Notes: generated by a model not told the origin, from the letters alone. Positions 29,186-38,916 are shown, counted from the first letter of the stretch. The stretch: DNA of 64,000 bases from an uncultured Lachnospiraceae bacterium (GCA_947177165.1 CAMWTP010000011.1:28780-92779); one strand, 5' to 3'. Made by a program: numbers and translations.

Positions 29186-31624
29186 CTAATCGACAAACTG
29201 CGTTTTGTCCTCGCCGGCGCAGTACACAAGCGCATAGCCGTCTTTTGTGGAAAGCTTTTTTTGTGCGCGGTCATACACCGGACAAAGACGTTTGACATCG
29301 TCTGCAAAATCCTTCAGACTGTCATAATCCTGCCCTCTTTTGCAGATACACAGATAGGCAGTGCTGCTCTCATACACCCGGAACTCACAGTCAAAAATCA
29401 TATCACTATAAGGTTGCAGCTCTCCGCTGCTCCACAGTGCCAGATAGCCTTTATCTTTCCTCAGAATCAGCCAATGGGACTCCGTAATGGACTCATCAAA
29501 CCGGCCAAGGGGGCAGTACACATGGGTAAAACCAATCGGATGGCCATCCGGAATATCGTACACAGCCCCCAGCATACCTGTAGTCTGCTTTAGGGCTGGC
29601 ATCACCCCATTTCCAAACCAATATCCCGGCCGCATGCCAGAGTGTTCCGCATAAGTTCCTGGATGATTCACAAATACCACTGCTTCCGCCGAAAGCGCAC
29701 CATACCACATATGCTGCTGATAGCCGTACACGCCCGGTTGAAAACAGGTTGTCCCATGAAAACACTCATTCAGAGAGCGTGTATAGGCGTGAGACGCCCT
29801 GTCACCGCCCGTCTTTCCCCGGATATTTTCCCACCGCTCAAAGGCATCCCCGCGCGGCGACTGCACGGAGGTTAGACAGTAGTCCCTGTTTTTCTCCAGC
29901 ATAATCAAAGCATTCCCTGCGGTGTAGGCGCATTCCACGTCCTGCTCTATCAGTTCTGTCAGCCCGTCCATAAAGCGATAGGTACTGTTTGCAAGAAATG
30001 CCAGCCATCCTTCCCCATAGTCATCCGGAGCCTTGGGATACAGCAGATGGATAATGGACTGCGCTCCCTGGTCAAAGGGATAAATCACCTCCCTGTACAC
30101 CCGTCCCATAGGCGCAATGACACTGCCGCGAAAGGTCTGCAGGCACAGTTCCCGCACCAGACGATCCGTCAGAGCCCTCGCTCTGCGGGAAATGTCAGGT
30201 TCCGCAAAATCCACCACATTTAGCAGTGCTGCGAAGGTCACACACATATACACTGTGCTCAGAAATTCCTCAAAACCCCCGTTTTCGACATCCTCCAGCC
30301 ATTCCAGCACTTTCTGCCTCCCGAAAAGAGCAAGCTCTTGTCCCTTCATGCCTGCCCGCGGAAAATACGCATCCGGGTAAAAGCTGCCCGCATCCATAGC
30401 CGAGGAATAAAACATCAGCGCATGGTTCTCGCTCCAAAAGCACATGGCATCCGTCCCTTCCATATCCATCCAGTAGCGGTAATCAAGCAGAACCTCCTGC
30501 ACCCGCTCTGCCAGTTCCTGGTCCAGCTCATAGTGGTGCATATAGCGAAGCAGACCACAGAGCAGAAAATCCGAACAGTCCACCCGCCTGTGAATCAGCT
30601 CCAAATCTCCCAAAAGCCTGTCCCTGTCCTCGGGACACTCCCATCCAAGATATTTTCTTGCCAGAATATTTGATATGGCAAATCCAAACTTTCCCCGGTT
30701 CAGACTCCCCACAGAAGCAATTTCTTCCATGACCGCCTTAAAATTATCTTCCCAGGACAATGTCTGATTCCTGTATTCAGGCTTGCGCCGTTGTGCAAAT
30801 TCCAGCGTCCTTGACAGTTCATAACCATCTTTCTGAATGCGCATTGTCACACACGTTATCTCCGGCGGAATCTCCAGCACAGTCCCATTTCCTGGCTGCT
30901 GCCACACCGGCGCATGGCGCATCACCTCATAGTCCGGACTTGCCTTGTGGCTGCAGTATGTAAGACCTTTGGGTGCCTGTCCGGGAAAAATTACGCTCCC
31001 GCCTTTTAATTGCAGCGCTGAGAGAAACTCCACTTCCTGATAAACCCGATCCTGAAAGTCTTCATCAGGCAGCGCGACTTCGATGGTTTTATCACTGTCC
31101 CTGACCTGAACGGCCAACATGTTTCTGGTGTCCCGCACTCCCAGGTTCTCACAGTCAAAATATAAAAGATTGTTTCCCGACCTTAAGGACAGTTCCACAT
31201 CCAGATACTGAATGGGCTTATAGACTGGTCTTTCCACCTCTCCCACAAGCGTTCCGTTTAAGTACACGCCAACCGCCATATAAGTCCATATCCTGACAAC
31301 AGTCTTCCTGTCCTTTGGGACATATAAAACCGCAGCAGCCGCCAGATGGACCTTCTGCAAGGTAGCGTAAAAGGAAGACACATCGATAAAGCAATTCCCA
31401 TAAGCGGCATAAACGGTCCAGGGTGCTCCATGCGCTTCCCTGTCCCCCATCTTAATCCGAAGCGCCACGTCTTTTGCCTTGGGCGAGACAATCTCTGCCC
31501 GCAGTTTTGCCTCCAGGGCAAGCTGCTCCGAAGCTCTGGTATCGGAGGCATAATCTTCGGTCACAGGGCCTGCAATCATATACTGCATCACATACCCATC
31601 AATTCCCAGTTTCCATCTCTGCAT
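29186..31624 (-). CDS. Unrecognised 812-aa protein, likely carbohydrate-active enzyme
   Basis: I do not recognise the family. The N-terminal ~290 residues look like beta-sandwich modules (RIWTYMAVGVYLNGTLVGEV and NNLLYFDCENLGV are typical of sugar-binding jelly rolls). Residues ~300-640 are mainly helical and resemble an (alpha/alpha) toroid, with a striking motif FWSENHALMFYSSAMDAG and a later GDRASHAYTRSLNECFHGT. The C-terminal ~170 residues are again beta-rich. That order, sandwich-toroid-sandwich, is seen in several polysaccharide lyases and toroidal hydrolases. There is no signal peptide, so it would act on imported oligosaccharides. GAGGA precedes the ATG at 31624. It is the first enzyme gene after the transporter genes. 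Confidence 0.7.
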   Translation of the reverse strand: MQRWKLGIDGYVMQYMIAGPVTEDYASDTRASEQLALEAKLRAEIVSPKAKDVALRIKMGDREAHGAPWTVYAAYGNCFIDVSSFYATLQKVHLAAAAVLYVPKDRKTVVRIWTYMAVGVYLNGTLVGEVERPVYKPIQYLDVELSLRSGNNLLYFDCENLGVRDTRNMLAVQVRDSDKTIEVALPDEDFQDRVYQEVEFLSALQLKGGSVIFPGQAPKGLTYCSHKASPDYEVMRHAPVWQQPGNGTVLEIPPEITCVTMRIQKDGYELSRTLEFAQRRKPEYRNQTLSWEDNFKAVMEEIASVGSLNRGKFGFAISNILARKYLGWECPEDRDRLLGDLELIHRRVDCSDFLLCGLLRYMHHYELDQELAERVQEVLLDYRYWMDMEGTDAMCFWSENHALMFYSSAMDAGSFYPDAYFPRAGMKGQELALFGRQKVLEWLEDVENGGFEEFLSTVYMCVTFAALLNVVDFAEPDISRRARALTDRLVRELCLQTFRGSVIAPMGRVYREVIYPFDQGAQSIIHLLYPKAPDDYGEGWLAFLANSTYRFMDGLTELIEQDVECAYTAGNALIMLEKNRDYCLTSVQSPRGDAFERWENIRGKTGGDRASHAYTRSLNECFHGTTCFQPGVYGYQQHMWYGALSAEAVVFVNHPGTYAEHSGMRPGYWFGNGVMPALKQTTGMLGAVYDIPDGHPIGFTHVYCPLGRFDESITESHWLILRKDKGYLALWSSGELQPYSDMIFDCEFRVYESSTAYLCICKRGQDYDSLKDFADDVKRLCPVYDRAQKKLSTKDGYALVYCAGEDKTQFVD

Positions 31625-31675
31625 CGTATTCCTCATTTCCGCACATTGGCTGTGCAATCATTTTCCATATTGAGA

Positions 31676-31702
31676 CAAAAGCCACTTTGGCAAAGTGGCT
31701 TT
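31676..31702 (-). terminator. Internal terminator between permease and enzyme genes
   Basis: AAAGCCACTTTG-CC-AAAGTGGCTTTTG on the minus strand is a near-perfect 10-bp stem with a short U-run. It lies 20-50 bp after the permease stop and before the 812-aa protein gene, all on the same strand. It should reduce expression of the enzymes relative to the transporter, or a separate promoter must follow it. Confidence 0.75.
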
Positions 31703-31723
31703 CTCTATCTCTGTCAACATCTG

Positions 31724-32590
31724 TCAGCCTTTCACGGCTCCCGCTGTCATACCGCTCATAAAGTTTCTGCTAAAGACGCAGTAAATCACAAGCATTGGGA
31801 TAATCGCAATGCTGGCGCCGGCAAACATAATATCCCACGCCGCTGCACCGTCGCCGGCATTTTTCAGCATGTTAACACCCACAGTAAGGGGTCTTAGGTT
31901 TTCGTTTGTCATCGTGAATACCAATGGAAGAATGTACTCATTCCAGCCCTGCCGGAAAGAAAGAAGGGCGATTGTTGCCATGACCGGTTTCAGCAAAGGC
32001 AGAATTACCAATCGGTAAATCTGGAAAAATGTACATCCGTCAATCTTGGCTGCCTCATCCAGCTCCTTCGGAAGCGCATTCACAAAACCACGGCTCAAAA
32101 ACAGATACGTCGCCTGACCGCCGCCTGCTGAAATCAAAATCACGCTGATGAGACTTTTATTCATATGTAACTTTACAGACAGTTCAAACAATGGTCTCAA
32201 TGACACAGAACCTACATTGATAAACATGAACATGACAAAAATGCCATATAATATCTCTTTTCCCTTAAATTTTCTTCTGGAAAACACATATCCCGCCATA
32301 GTAGAGTTTATCAGGGATACAACCATCACTCCCAGGGCCAGAAAAATACTGTTGACTGTATATCTGGCAAAATTTGCCTGCTGCCATGCATTGGAATAGT
32401 TCGAAAACACCCATTTCTTCGGAAAAATATTCGTTCCGCCTACCAGAAGCTCAGAATTTCCCTTGAAAGATCCAAAAACAATATAGATTACCGGAAAGAT
32501 CATCAGTAATGCCATAAACAACATGAATACCCATATCAGACCTCTCAGTATTTTCGTCTGTGTCGAATATACCGCATGCCCTTTTTCCAT
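31724..32590 (-). CDS. Carbohydrate ABC transporter permease (MalG/LplC type)
   Basis: Inner-membrane permease of 288 residues with six helices. The EAA loop that docks the ATPase is ELDEAAKIDGCTFFQIYRLV near residue 195. It pairs with the adjacent permease and the solute-binding lipoprotein. AGGAGG lies 8 nt before the ATG at 32590. No ATPase gene is in the locus, as is common for this family, where a shared MsmX-like ATPase serves several importers. The substrate is probably an oligosaccharide processed by the downstream enzymes. Confidence 0.93.
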   Translation of the reverse strand: MEKGHAVYSTQTKILRGLIWVFMLFMALLMIFPVIYIVFGSFKGNSELLVGGTNIFPKKWVFSNYSNAWQQANFARYTVNSIFLALGVMVVSLINSTMAGYVFSRRKFKGKEILYGIFVMFMFINVGSVSLRPLFELSVKLHMNKSLISVILISAGGGQATYLFLSRGFVNALPKELDEAAKIDGCTFFQIYRLVILPLLKPVMATIALLSFRQGWNEYILPLVFTMTNENLRPLTVGVNMLKNAGDGAAAWDIMFAGASIAIIPMLVIYCVFSRNFMSGMTAGAVKG

Positions 32591-32602
32591 CTCTGTCACC
32601 TC

Positions 32603-33520
32603 CTACACAACATCATCCAGTTTTTTCGCTACAATATTGTAAATGATTGTCACCGTACCCACGATAAGAGCCGCCATAATACTCAGCAAAGCGCCATAAC
32701 CGATCTGAGCCTGACTTGTCGAGTCTGTAGAACCGAAGATCAAATTATATATGTAAAGGAACATTACCATAGAGCGATTGCCCGGACCGCCCTTGGACAA
32801 TACCATAATCGCTTCATAATCTTTGAATGCACTTGTGATTGCAAGCATCAGAACGACCTTCAATACCGGCGCAAGCATAGGCAGCGTAATTCTGAAAAAG
32901 GTCTGCACACCGTTTGCCCCGTCAATCTTTGCCGATTCATACACATCCTCGGACAAGCCGTTCATTCCAGTGGTAAAATACAACATATAATTACCCAAAC
33001 CGCCCCATATCGCCATGATTGTCACCGTCACCATCACCCAGTCCCGGCTCATAAGCCATTTGATTGGAGAGTCAATAATCCCCATACCTTGCAATATACT
33101 GTTTGCAATGCCGTTCTGCGTCGCAAATATGAACGCAAAGATCATACCGGAAATAGAGGTACTGATAATGGTTGGCATAAAATACATTCCGCGGAAAAGA
33201 CTGGCGCCTCTCATGCGCATATTCAGCAGAACCGCCATCAGCAGCGATAACGGAATAATAAAAATCAGCTTGTATGCAGCATACTCAAAGGTGTGTCCGA
33301 CACTGTTCCAGAAAGTTTTGTCGCCCAGCATCCTGGTAATGTTGCGTGTTCCTGTAAAGGTGGCCGTAAATCCGTTGTAGTCATAACAAATATACCGGAA
33401 TATCCAGATAAATGGGTATATCGAACACACAATCAGAAACACAATGGCAGGTGTCAGCATCAGCCCCGCCACCAGATCATCTCTACTAATTTTTTTTCTC
33501 TCTTTGTTTGTTTTTTGCAT
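32603..33520 (-). CDS. Carbohydrate ABC transporter permease (MalF/LplB type)
   Basis: Permease of 305 residues with six helices and the EAA-type motif VYESAKIDGANGVQTFFRIT near residue 195. The N-terminus is short and basic (KTNKERKKISRDD). AAGGAGG is well spaced from the ATG at 33520. It stands between the binding-protein gene and the second permease gene, 12 bp from the latter, and forms the heterodimeric channel with it. Confidence 0.93.
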   Translation of the reverse strand: MQKTNKERKKISRDDLVAGLMLTPAIVFLIVCSIYPFIWIFRYICYDYNGFTATFTGTRNITRMLGDKTFWNSVGHTFEYAAYKLIFIIPLSLLMAVLLNMRMRGASLFRGMYFMPTIISTSISGMIFAFIFATQNGIANSILQGMGIIDSPIKWLMSRDWVMVTVTIMAIWGGLGNYMLYFTTGMNGLSEDVYESAKIDGANGVQTFFRITLPMLAPVLKVVLMLAITSAFKDYEAIMVLSKGGPGNRSMVMFLYIYNLIFGSTDSTSQAQIGYGALLSIMAALIVGTVTIIYNIVAKKLDDVV

Positions 33521-33574
33521 CAAATCCTCCTTATCCCCCACTCATTCATGGGAAGCAGATGCCGCAACAGGAAA

Positions 33575-33595
33575 GGGAACCATCCTCTGGTCCCC
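33575..33595 (-). terminator. Attenuator after the solute-binding protein gene
   Basis: An 8-bp stem with one G-T pair (33575-33582 with 33588-33595), 5-nt loop, tail TTTCC on the minus strand, 29 bp after the binding-protein stop. Such weak hairpins often allow excess binding protein over permease. Confidence 0.5.
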
Positions 33596-33623
33596 CTGTT
33601 TTCCCGTTCCTTATTCCCGTAAT

Positions 33624-35057
33624 TTACTCTTCAAGATAAGTCATTGTTCCATCATTGGGATGAAGCGGATCGTAATCAGAAATCACCAGCCTCTTGGTCG
33701 CACCAGAAGCAACATCTGCATCCAGCGCCTCATTGTAGCGGGTATTCAAATCTTCAATAGCATCATCGATGTCCACATAATCCATCACTGCATTCCAGAG
33801 TACAACGCGGTAATCATCACCTGTCAGATTGATAACTGGCGGCTGCGGATATACCGATTCATACTCCAGCATGGAGAAATCAGCCAGACGGCCAATCTTG
33901 GACTTGTCAATCACGCCATCCATATAAGTGCTGATTGGCAGACAGTAACCATTTTCCAGATAGCCCTTTACAAATTCCTCAGACTGGAAATACTGGATTA
34001 CCTTCCACGCCTGCTCCTTGTTCTCTGAGGAAGATACAATCCCCCATGACTTGGACGGCGTCGTCTGCAGTGCACCTTTGATTTCGCCAGTGATAGAAGG
34101 CACAGGTGCCACGCCCCACTCAAAGCCATTCACAGGAATCTGGTCTGTAAATACAGACGCCTCTTGGGATGCATTGCTCCAAAGCGCAAACTGTCCCTCT
34201 GCAAACAGCGCTCTCATATTATCCACAGCCTGCTGGTCGGGATATGCAATGTCCTCACTGATAAATCGCTGGCCGAGCTCAAGAATTTCCTTGTATCCGC
34301 TAAAATCATACCGGCCATTCACATAGTCATAATAGAAAATGCCGGAAACCTGTGCAGACATCTCCAGAAGACGCTCAAACGGTGAAGAGGACGTAAAACC
34401 GATACCATAGCAGCTGCCGCCGTTCTGCTCTGTAATCGTCTTTGCCATATCAATATAATCTTCCAACTTTGTGGGGATTTCCTGATATCCTGCCGCTTCC
34501 ACCACATCTTTGTTATACTCCACACGCACGCCGGAACGCATGCCGGTATATACACCGTAAATATTCCCGTTTCTCAGATTCAGGCCCTCATAAGCATGCT
34601 CATAAGGTTCATTGACTTTCTGGAATGTCTCATCCGCGTCAATATACTCATTTAAGGGGACCAAAATGCCGGTATCCGCAAATGTATTTAAGGGAAGAGA
34701 ATTCGCAGTCACTACATCCGGTGCTGTACCGCCATTGTAAGCCAGGGCAAGCATATTCTGATAGTCTTCGGTGATGACAGTCAGATTGATGAAAATCCCG
34801 TCGGAGTTACTCTGATTGTACTGGTCAATCATGGACTCCACATACTCCAGGTCATGGCGGTCATTGGTCCACACTTCAATGGAAGTTGCACCCTCCGGCG
34901 CCTGCGCCTCCTGCCCGCCTGATGACTGCGCCTCGCTGTCTGCTGACGAATCACCGCCCGCACTCTGCCCGTTATCTGCATCGGGTGTCCCGCCACATGC
35001 ACACAGGCTGGCAACCATCGCTGCCGTCAACATCATGCTAATTAATTTCTTTTTCAT
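33624..35057 (-). CDS. Extracellular sugar-binding lipoprotein of the ABC importer
   Basis: 477 residues. The signal peptide ends in a lipobox (MVASLCACG, lipidated Cys near 19-21), followed by a low-complexity Ser/Asp/Gln linker to ~residue 55 and a type-I extracellular solute-binding fold (EVWTNDRHDLEYVESMIDQY, LALAYNGGTAPDVVTANSLP). Size and motifs fit cluster-B sugar-binding proteins. The ATG follows AAGGAGG. It is the first gene of the glycan operon and divergent from the YesN-like regulator gene. The ligand is not readable. Confidence 0.93.
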   Translation of the reverse strand: MKKKLISMMLTAAMVASLCACGGTPDADNGQSAGGDSSADSEAQSSGGQEAQAPEGATSIEVWTNDRHDLEYVESMIDQYNQSNSDGIFINLTVITEDYQNMLALAYNGGTAPDVVTANSLPLNTFADTGILVPLNEYIDADETFQKVNEPYEHAYEGLNLRNGNIYGVYTGMRSGVRVEYNKDVVEAAGYQEIPTKLEDYIDMAKTITEQNGGSCYGIGFTSSSPFERLLEMSAQVSGIFYYDYVNGRYDFSGYKEILELGQRFISEDIAYPDQQAVDNMRALFAEGQFALWSNASQEASVFTDQIPVNGFEWGVAPVPSITGEIKGALQTTPSKSWGIVSSSENKEQAWKVIQYFQSEEFVKGYLENGYCLPISTYMDGVIDKSKIGRLADFSMLEYESVYPQPPVINLTGDDYRVVLWNAVMDYVDIDDAIEDLNTRYNEALDADVASGATKRLVISDYDPLHPNDGTMTYLEE

Positions 35058-35305
35058 GGTATCCTCCTTTTATGTAAAATTTTGCACACGTACAATACAT
35101 TTATTATTTTATTATGTTTCCCACCGAAACCAAAGGACACTTTTCACTTACCATGTAACAAATTCTATGTTTTTTTGTGCTGAATGTATAAGAATATCAC
35201 ACTGCGCCCTATCTTGCAGAGTCAATACGGACAATTTACACCCCGTAAAATTGACTTTACTATTCTATTTGCACAAAGGCCAGCTTCTTTTCCAAAAAAT
35301 CACTC

Positions 35306-35334
35306 TTGTCTTATGACGCATCGTGTGATACACT
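35306..35334 (+). promoter_or_regulatory. Candidate promoter of the YesN/YesM-like operon
   Basis: TTGTCT (35306-35311), a 17-bp spacer and TACACT (35329-35334), each 4/6 to consensus. The remaining divergent region 35058-35305 must hold the promoter of the binding-protein operon, but I cannot fix it; no convincing catabolite-repression site was seen. Confidence 0.4.
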
Positions 35335-35383
35335 TTTATTATTTATACTAAGGAGCTGTAGAATTTTCCGGCAGCACCGACTA

Positions 35384-35428
35384 ACGAGCGTTAATACTTA
35401 ACGCCGCCTCGCAGACTTTATCGCTCGT
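35384..35428 (+). repeat. Nested inverted repeats upstream of the YesN-like gene
   Basis: GCGTTAA-TAC-TTAACGC (35388-35404) is a perfect 7-bp hairpin with a 3-nt loop. Its left part also belongs to ACGAGCG (35384-35390), whose inverted copy CGCTCGT is at 35422-35428. The two structures are mutually exclusive. It ends 21 bp before the start codon. It may be an operator, a leader RNA switch or a dispersed palindromic repeat. Confidence 0.45.
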
Positions 35429-35449
35429 GCGTATATTTGGAGGACGAAC

Positions 35450-37054
35450 ATGGAAACCCAAAACACTTATTTTACTGCCATTTTGGCAGACGACGAAATC
35501 AGCATATTAAGAGAATTGGAAAATGCCATTGACTGGGCAGAGCTGGGTATTCAACTCGTCCGCCTCGCCACGAACGGTCAGGATGCCCTCAGCGCCATTT
35601 TGGAACTCCGTCCGGACTTTGCCATTATTGACATCAAGATGCCGGATATGGACGGTATTGAGGTCATCCAGAAAACCAGAAAGCTTGGAATCATGACCGA
35701 TTTTATTATTTTGAGCGGCTACGACAGCTTTTCCTATGCCAAGGATGCCATTCGCTACGGTGCAAAAGCCTACCTTTTAAAGCCGTTGGACAGCTCTGAG
35801 CTCTACGATGCCATATACAGAACCTGCCTGGACCGCAGTCAGCAAAACAAGGGCAACCACAGCAGACTGTATCAGGAAAAACTGAACTTAAATTTTCTCA
35901 ACCGGCTGCTGGACAGCAAGATTTTAGAGCAAAACATGATCGGACAACTTCTGCAAAATACAGGAATTGCCATCAGTGACAGTTCCTGCTATGTCTGCGT
36001 CCTGCTCTATGAACAAAAGGACCAGCAGCTTCCCTTTCAGCAGTTGACTGCCTGTCTGGATGCGGAATTTTCCCAGGAAAAACATATATTCTGGAAACAC
36101 GGCGAAAATCAGATTGTAGGTATTTTTAATACCTCTGACAGCCTCCCTTTCCAAAATGCCATCAAGTGCCAGACAGCTATCCAGAAAAAGAATCTTCCGA
36201 TGCCGCTGATCGGTATCGGAGACATGGTTTCCGGTCTGATGGAGTGCTCCTACTCCTACAACCGGGCACTGGCCTCCATCACCTACCGGCTGTATGATGA
36301 CACATCGGGAATCTTCACCTATGAGATACTCTGCTCTGTTCAGCCAACCTTGAAGCTGACAGATATTGACCGCCTTCCTCTGGTACAGTTTATTGTCCAG
36401 AAGGATTTAGAGGGCATCCGCACTTTTTGCAATGAGTTTATTGACCGTCTGCTCTACGTGCCCATGCCCCCGCCAAACTATGTTTTCAGCATGTGCTACT
36501 CCCTGTTTCACATGATTGAACAGGAGTTCTCTTCCTTTTCCCACCAGGAAATCTTATCGGAAGTGAACGCGCAGGATTTGTACCGCCTCACAAAGCTTTC
36601 CCAGATCCGGGAATGGATGAGCAGTTCTTTCTGCCATCTCTCCGAATTTATTGATGCCGTGTATGGCTATGGCGGAAATAAATACACGAAAGCTCCCCAG
36701 GGCTGCGCCGAGTCAGAAGATGCCATCATACGCAAAGCCAAGGAGTTCATTCACCAAAATGTAACGAACCATATTAAAATTGAGGACATTGCCCAACAGG
36801 TACATTTAAGCCCTTCTTATTTTGCTATCTATTTTAAGAACAAGACCAATGTAAACCTGCGGGATTATCTGCTGACCGAAAAAATGGAATATGCCCGGCG
36901 CGCCCTGATGAATCCCAACACTTCCATCAATGAGGTGAGCTATCATGTAGGGTACGGGGATTACCGTTCCTTTTCACGGGCCTTTAAAAATGTCCACGGT
37001 ATTACCCCCTCCGATTTTCAGGCAAAATATACAGATCGAACCCAAAAGGAGTAA
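35450..37054 (+). CDS. YesN-like response regulator with AraC-type output domain
   Basis: 534 residues. An N-terminal receiver (about 8-125) has the acidic pair ADDE, phosphoacceptor FAIIDIKMPDMDG and Lys in LLKPL. A long middle region of ~280 residues is typical of YesN-type regulators. The C-terminal AraC domain carries two helix-turn-helix units (DIAQQVHLSPSYFAIYFKNK and INEVSYHVGYGDYRSFSRAF). It is co-transcribed with a YesM-like kinase 4 bp downstream. By family precedent it activates the divergent sugar-uptake operon. Confidence 0.92.
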   Translation: METQNTYFTAILADDEISILRELENAIDWAELGIQLVRLATNGQDALSAILELRPDFAIIDIKMPDMDGIEVIQKTRKLGIMTDFIILSGYDSFSYAKDAIRYGAKAYLLKPLDSSELYDAIYRTCLDRSQQNKGNHSRLYQEKLNLNFLNRLLDSKILEQNMIGQLLQNTGIAISDSSCYVCVLLYEQKDQQLPFQQLTACLDAEFSQEKHIFWKHGENQIVGIFNTSDSLPFQNAIKCQTAIQKKNLPMPLIGIGDMVSGLMECSYSYNRALASITYRLYDDTSGIFTYEILCSVQPTLKLTDIDRLPLVQFIVQKDLEGIRTFCNEFIDRLLYVPMPPPNYVFSMCYSLFHMIEQEFSSFSHQEILSEVNAQDLYRLTKLSQIREWMSSSFCHLSEFIDAVYGYGGNKYTKAPQGCAESEDAIIRKAKEFIHQNVTNHIKIEDIAQQVHLSPSYFAIYFKNKTNVNLRDYLLTEKMEYARRALMNPNTSINEVSYHVGYGDYRSFSRAFKNVHGITPSDFQAKYTDRTQKE

Positions 37055-37058
37055 AGTC

Positions 37059-38867
37059 ATGCGCAAAAAGTTCAGGAACCTTTCTCTTTTTTCAAAAATC
37101 AGCTTTGTCATGTGCGGTCTTGCACTTGCTCTTAGCACTATTATTACCTTAACCGCAGTGATCTATTACCGCTATATTTTTTCAGAACGGCTGCTCGGCG
37201 GCATTAAGACAGCTACTGTCAGCGCCGCAAACACATTCTATATGAATTATACCGATATCATTGAACGTTTTGTACTCACCTGCGGCACCGAGGACTTTAA
37301 ATCCGATGTTGAATACCTGTGTCTGAGCGATCCTTCCTACCTCACTGCCAAAAGTAAGATACAGGATGAGCTCTCCACACTGTCCAACTGCAATTACCTG
37401 GTCCACGGCGCGATGCTTCTCTCCGGGGATGGCAGGACCGCCTACACGCTTTTCAATAATCCCCTTTACGAGACGGCGGAGGAGATGTTCTCACCGGCTG
37501 AACTTTCACGCATAAAAGGCATCTCTTTTTTAAAGGAGCGCAAGAGCCCTTTCCGCAGCCGGGTGTCTGTCATTCCGATCGTATTTCCGGTAAGCGTTAT
37601 CACGCAGTATGTAGAACTGGACCTTTCTGATTCTGCGCCGGATGCCTATGTGATCATCTTTATTGATTCCGCCAAGCTCCAGACCTGCCTGAATCTGACC
37701 AATGTGAGCGAGACAGAAAATGTTTACTACCTGTTGACCGCCGACGGCGATCTGTTGAACAGTCCTTCCACCGAAGATACGGAGGATGTCACAGCAATTC
37801 TCGAAGATGAGCGGACCAAAGAATTGCTTGACGCTGCCACCTGGAATACTTCCGACTGCAGTACCTTTGTCAGCTCTGACTGCTATCTGGCCGCTTACGG
37901 ACTGCGCTATGGAGATATGATTCTGCTCAACTATGCCCCCCGGGAAACATTTCCAGATATCTTTGGAAAGACTGGTTATACGCTGCTGCTGTTACTTGTA
38001 CTATTGGTGTTCTTTCTGTTGACCATCGCGTTTTTGATGGCACGCTACATCACCCGCCCTGTCAACACATTGGTAGCGGTGGTCCATCAGATTGAGGAAA
38101 ACCGTTATACAGAGAAATTAAAATTCTCTGCCAACGACGAGATAGGACAGCTCGGATCTGCCATCAACAATATGCATGACACCATCCGCCAGCAGATGGT
38201 GCGCATCAAGCAGGAGGAGGCGGAGAAATACAAAACACAAGTCCAGCTTCTGACAGAGCAGATGAATCCTCATTTTCTCTACAATACCCTGGAATGCATC
38301 CAGTCGGAGGTGCTGCGCGGAAATTCCAACACCGCCACTAACATGATTCAGTACCTGGCAGAATACCTGCGCATCGGACTTTCCTACGGGGCAGATCTGA
38401 TTACCATTTCCAATGAGCTGCGCCACGCCGATGTATATATCAAGCTAATGAATCAGCGGTTTCAGCAATCCATCATCTTCCTGTACAAGCCTTCCTCAGA
38501 CTTAACCCAGCTGCTGATTCCCAAAACGCTCCTGCAGCCTCTGGTGGAAAATTCTATCCGTCATGGTTTTGGTATCGATGCGTCGGGAATACCAATATCC
38601 GTTCCCACGATTGAAATCAGTTTTCACGCGTCAGCAAACCGCCTGTCCATCGGAGTGATTGACAATGGCAGCGGTTTTGACGTAAAAAAAATAGAAGCGA
38701 TCACTTTAGGCAATCCTGTCGAGGATAACAAAGGACATGTAGGACTGCACAACATATACCACCGGCTTGTTACATATTACGGGAAAGAAAATGTACAAAT
38801 CTCCTTCAGCTCTATTCCTTACTACCGCAACGAGATCATCATCAGTATCCCCCTGCCGGAGGAATAA
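37059..38867 (+). CDS. YesM-like sensor histidine kinase
   Basis: 602 residues. Two transmembrane helices (about 15-37 and 304-328) flank a large extracytoplasmic sensor. HAMP follows (ARYITRPVNTLVAVVHQIEE), then the His_kinase domain with the hallmark EQMNPHFLYNTLECIQSE and a HATPase domain (LLQPLVENSIRHGFG, IDNGSGFD). The ATG at 37059 follows AAAAGGAG; longer in-frame starts lie inside the regulator gene. It senses an extracellular sugar or the loaded binding protein in related systems; the stimulus here is unknown. Confidence 0.92.
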   Translation: MRKKFRNLSLFSKISFVMCGLALALSTIITLTAVIYYRYIFSERLLGGIKTATVSAANTFYMNYTDIIERFVLTCGTEDFKSDVEYLCLSDPSYLTAKSKIQDELSTLSNCNYLVHGAMLLSGDGRTAYTLFNNPLYETAEEMFSPAELSRIKGISFLKERKSPFRSRVSVIPIVFPVSVITQYVELDLSDSAPDAYVIIFIDSAKLQTCLNLTNVSETENVYYLLTADGDLLNSPSTEDTEDVTAILEDERTKELLDAATWNTSDCSTFVSSDCYLAAYGLRYGDMILLNYAPRETFPDIFGKTGYTLLLLLVLLVFFLLTIAFLMARYITRPVNTLVAVVHQIEENRYTEKLKFSANDEIGQLGSAINNMHDTIRQQMVRIKQEEAEKYKTQVQLLTEQMNPHFLYNTLECIQSEVLRGNSNTATNMIQYLAEYLRIGLSYGADLITISNELRHADVYIKLMNQRFQQSIIFLYKPSSDLTQLLIPKTLLQPLVENSIRHGFGIDASGIPISVPTIEISFHASANRLSIGVIDNGSGFDVKKIEAITLGNPVEDNKGHVGLHNIYHRLVTYYGKENVQISFSSIPYYRNEIIISIPLPEE

Positions 38868-38916
38868 GAAACCATATCTCAATCGCTGCAAAAAATATAG
38901 AATAAGGAGAAACACT

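Noticed and set aside
35058..35305. Catabolite-repression (cre) site in the divergent region of the glycan locus
   Set aside because: I searched by eye for a cre-like palindrome and found none close to consensus.
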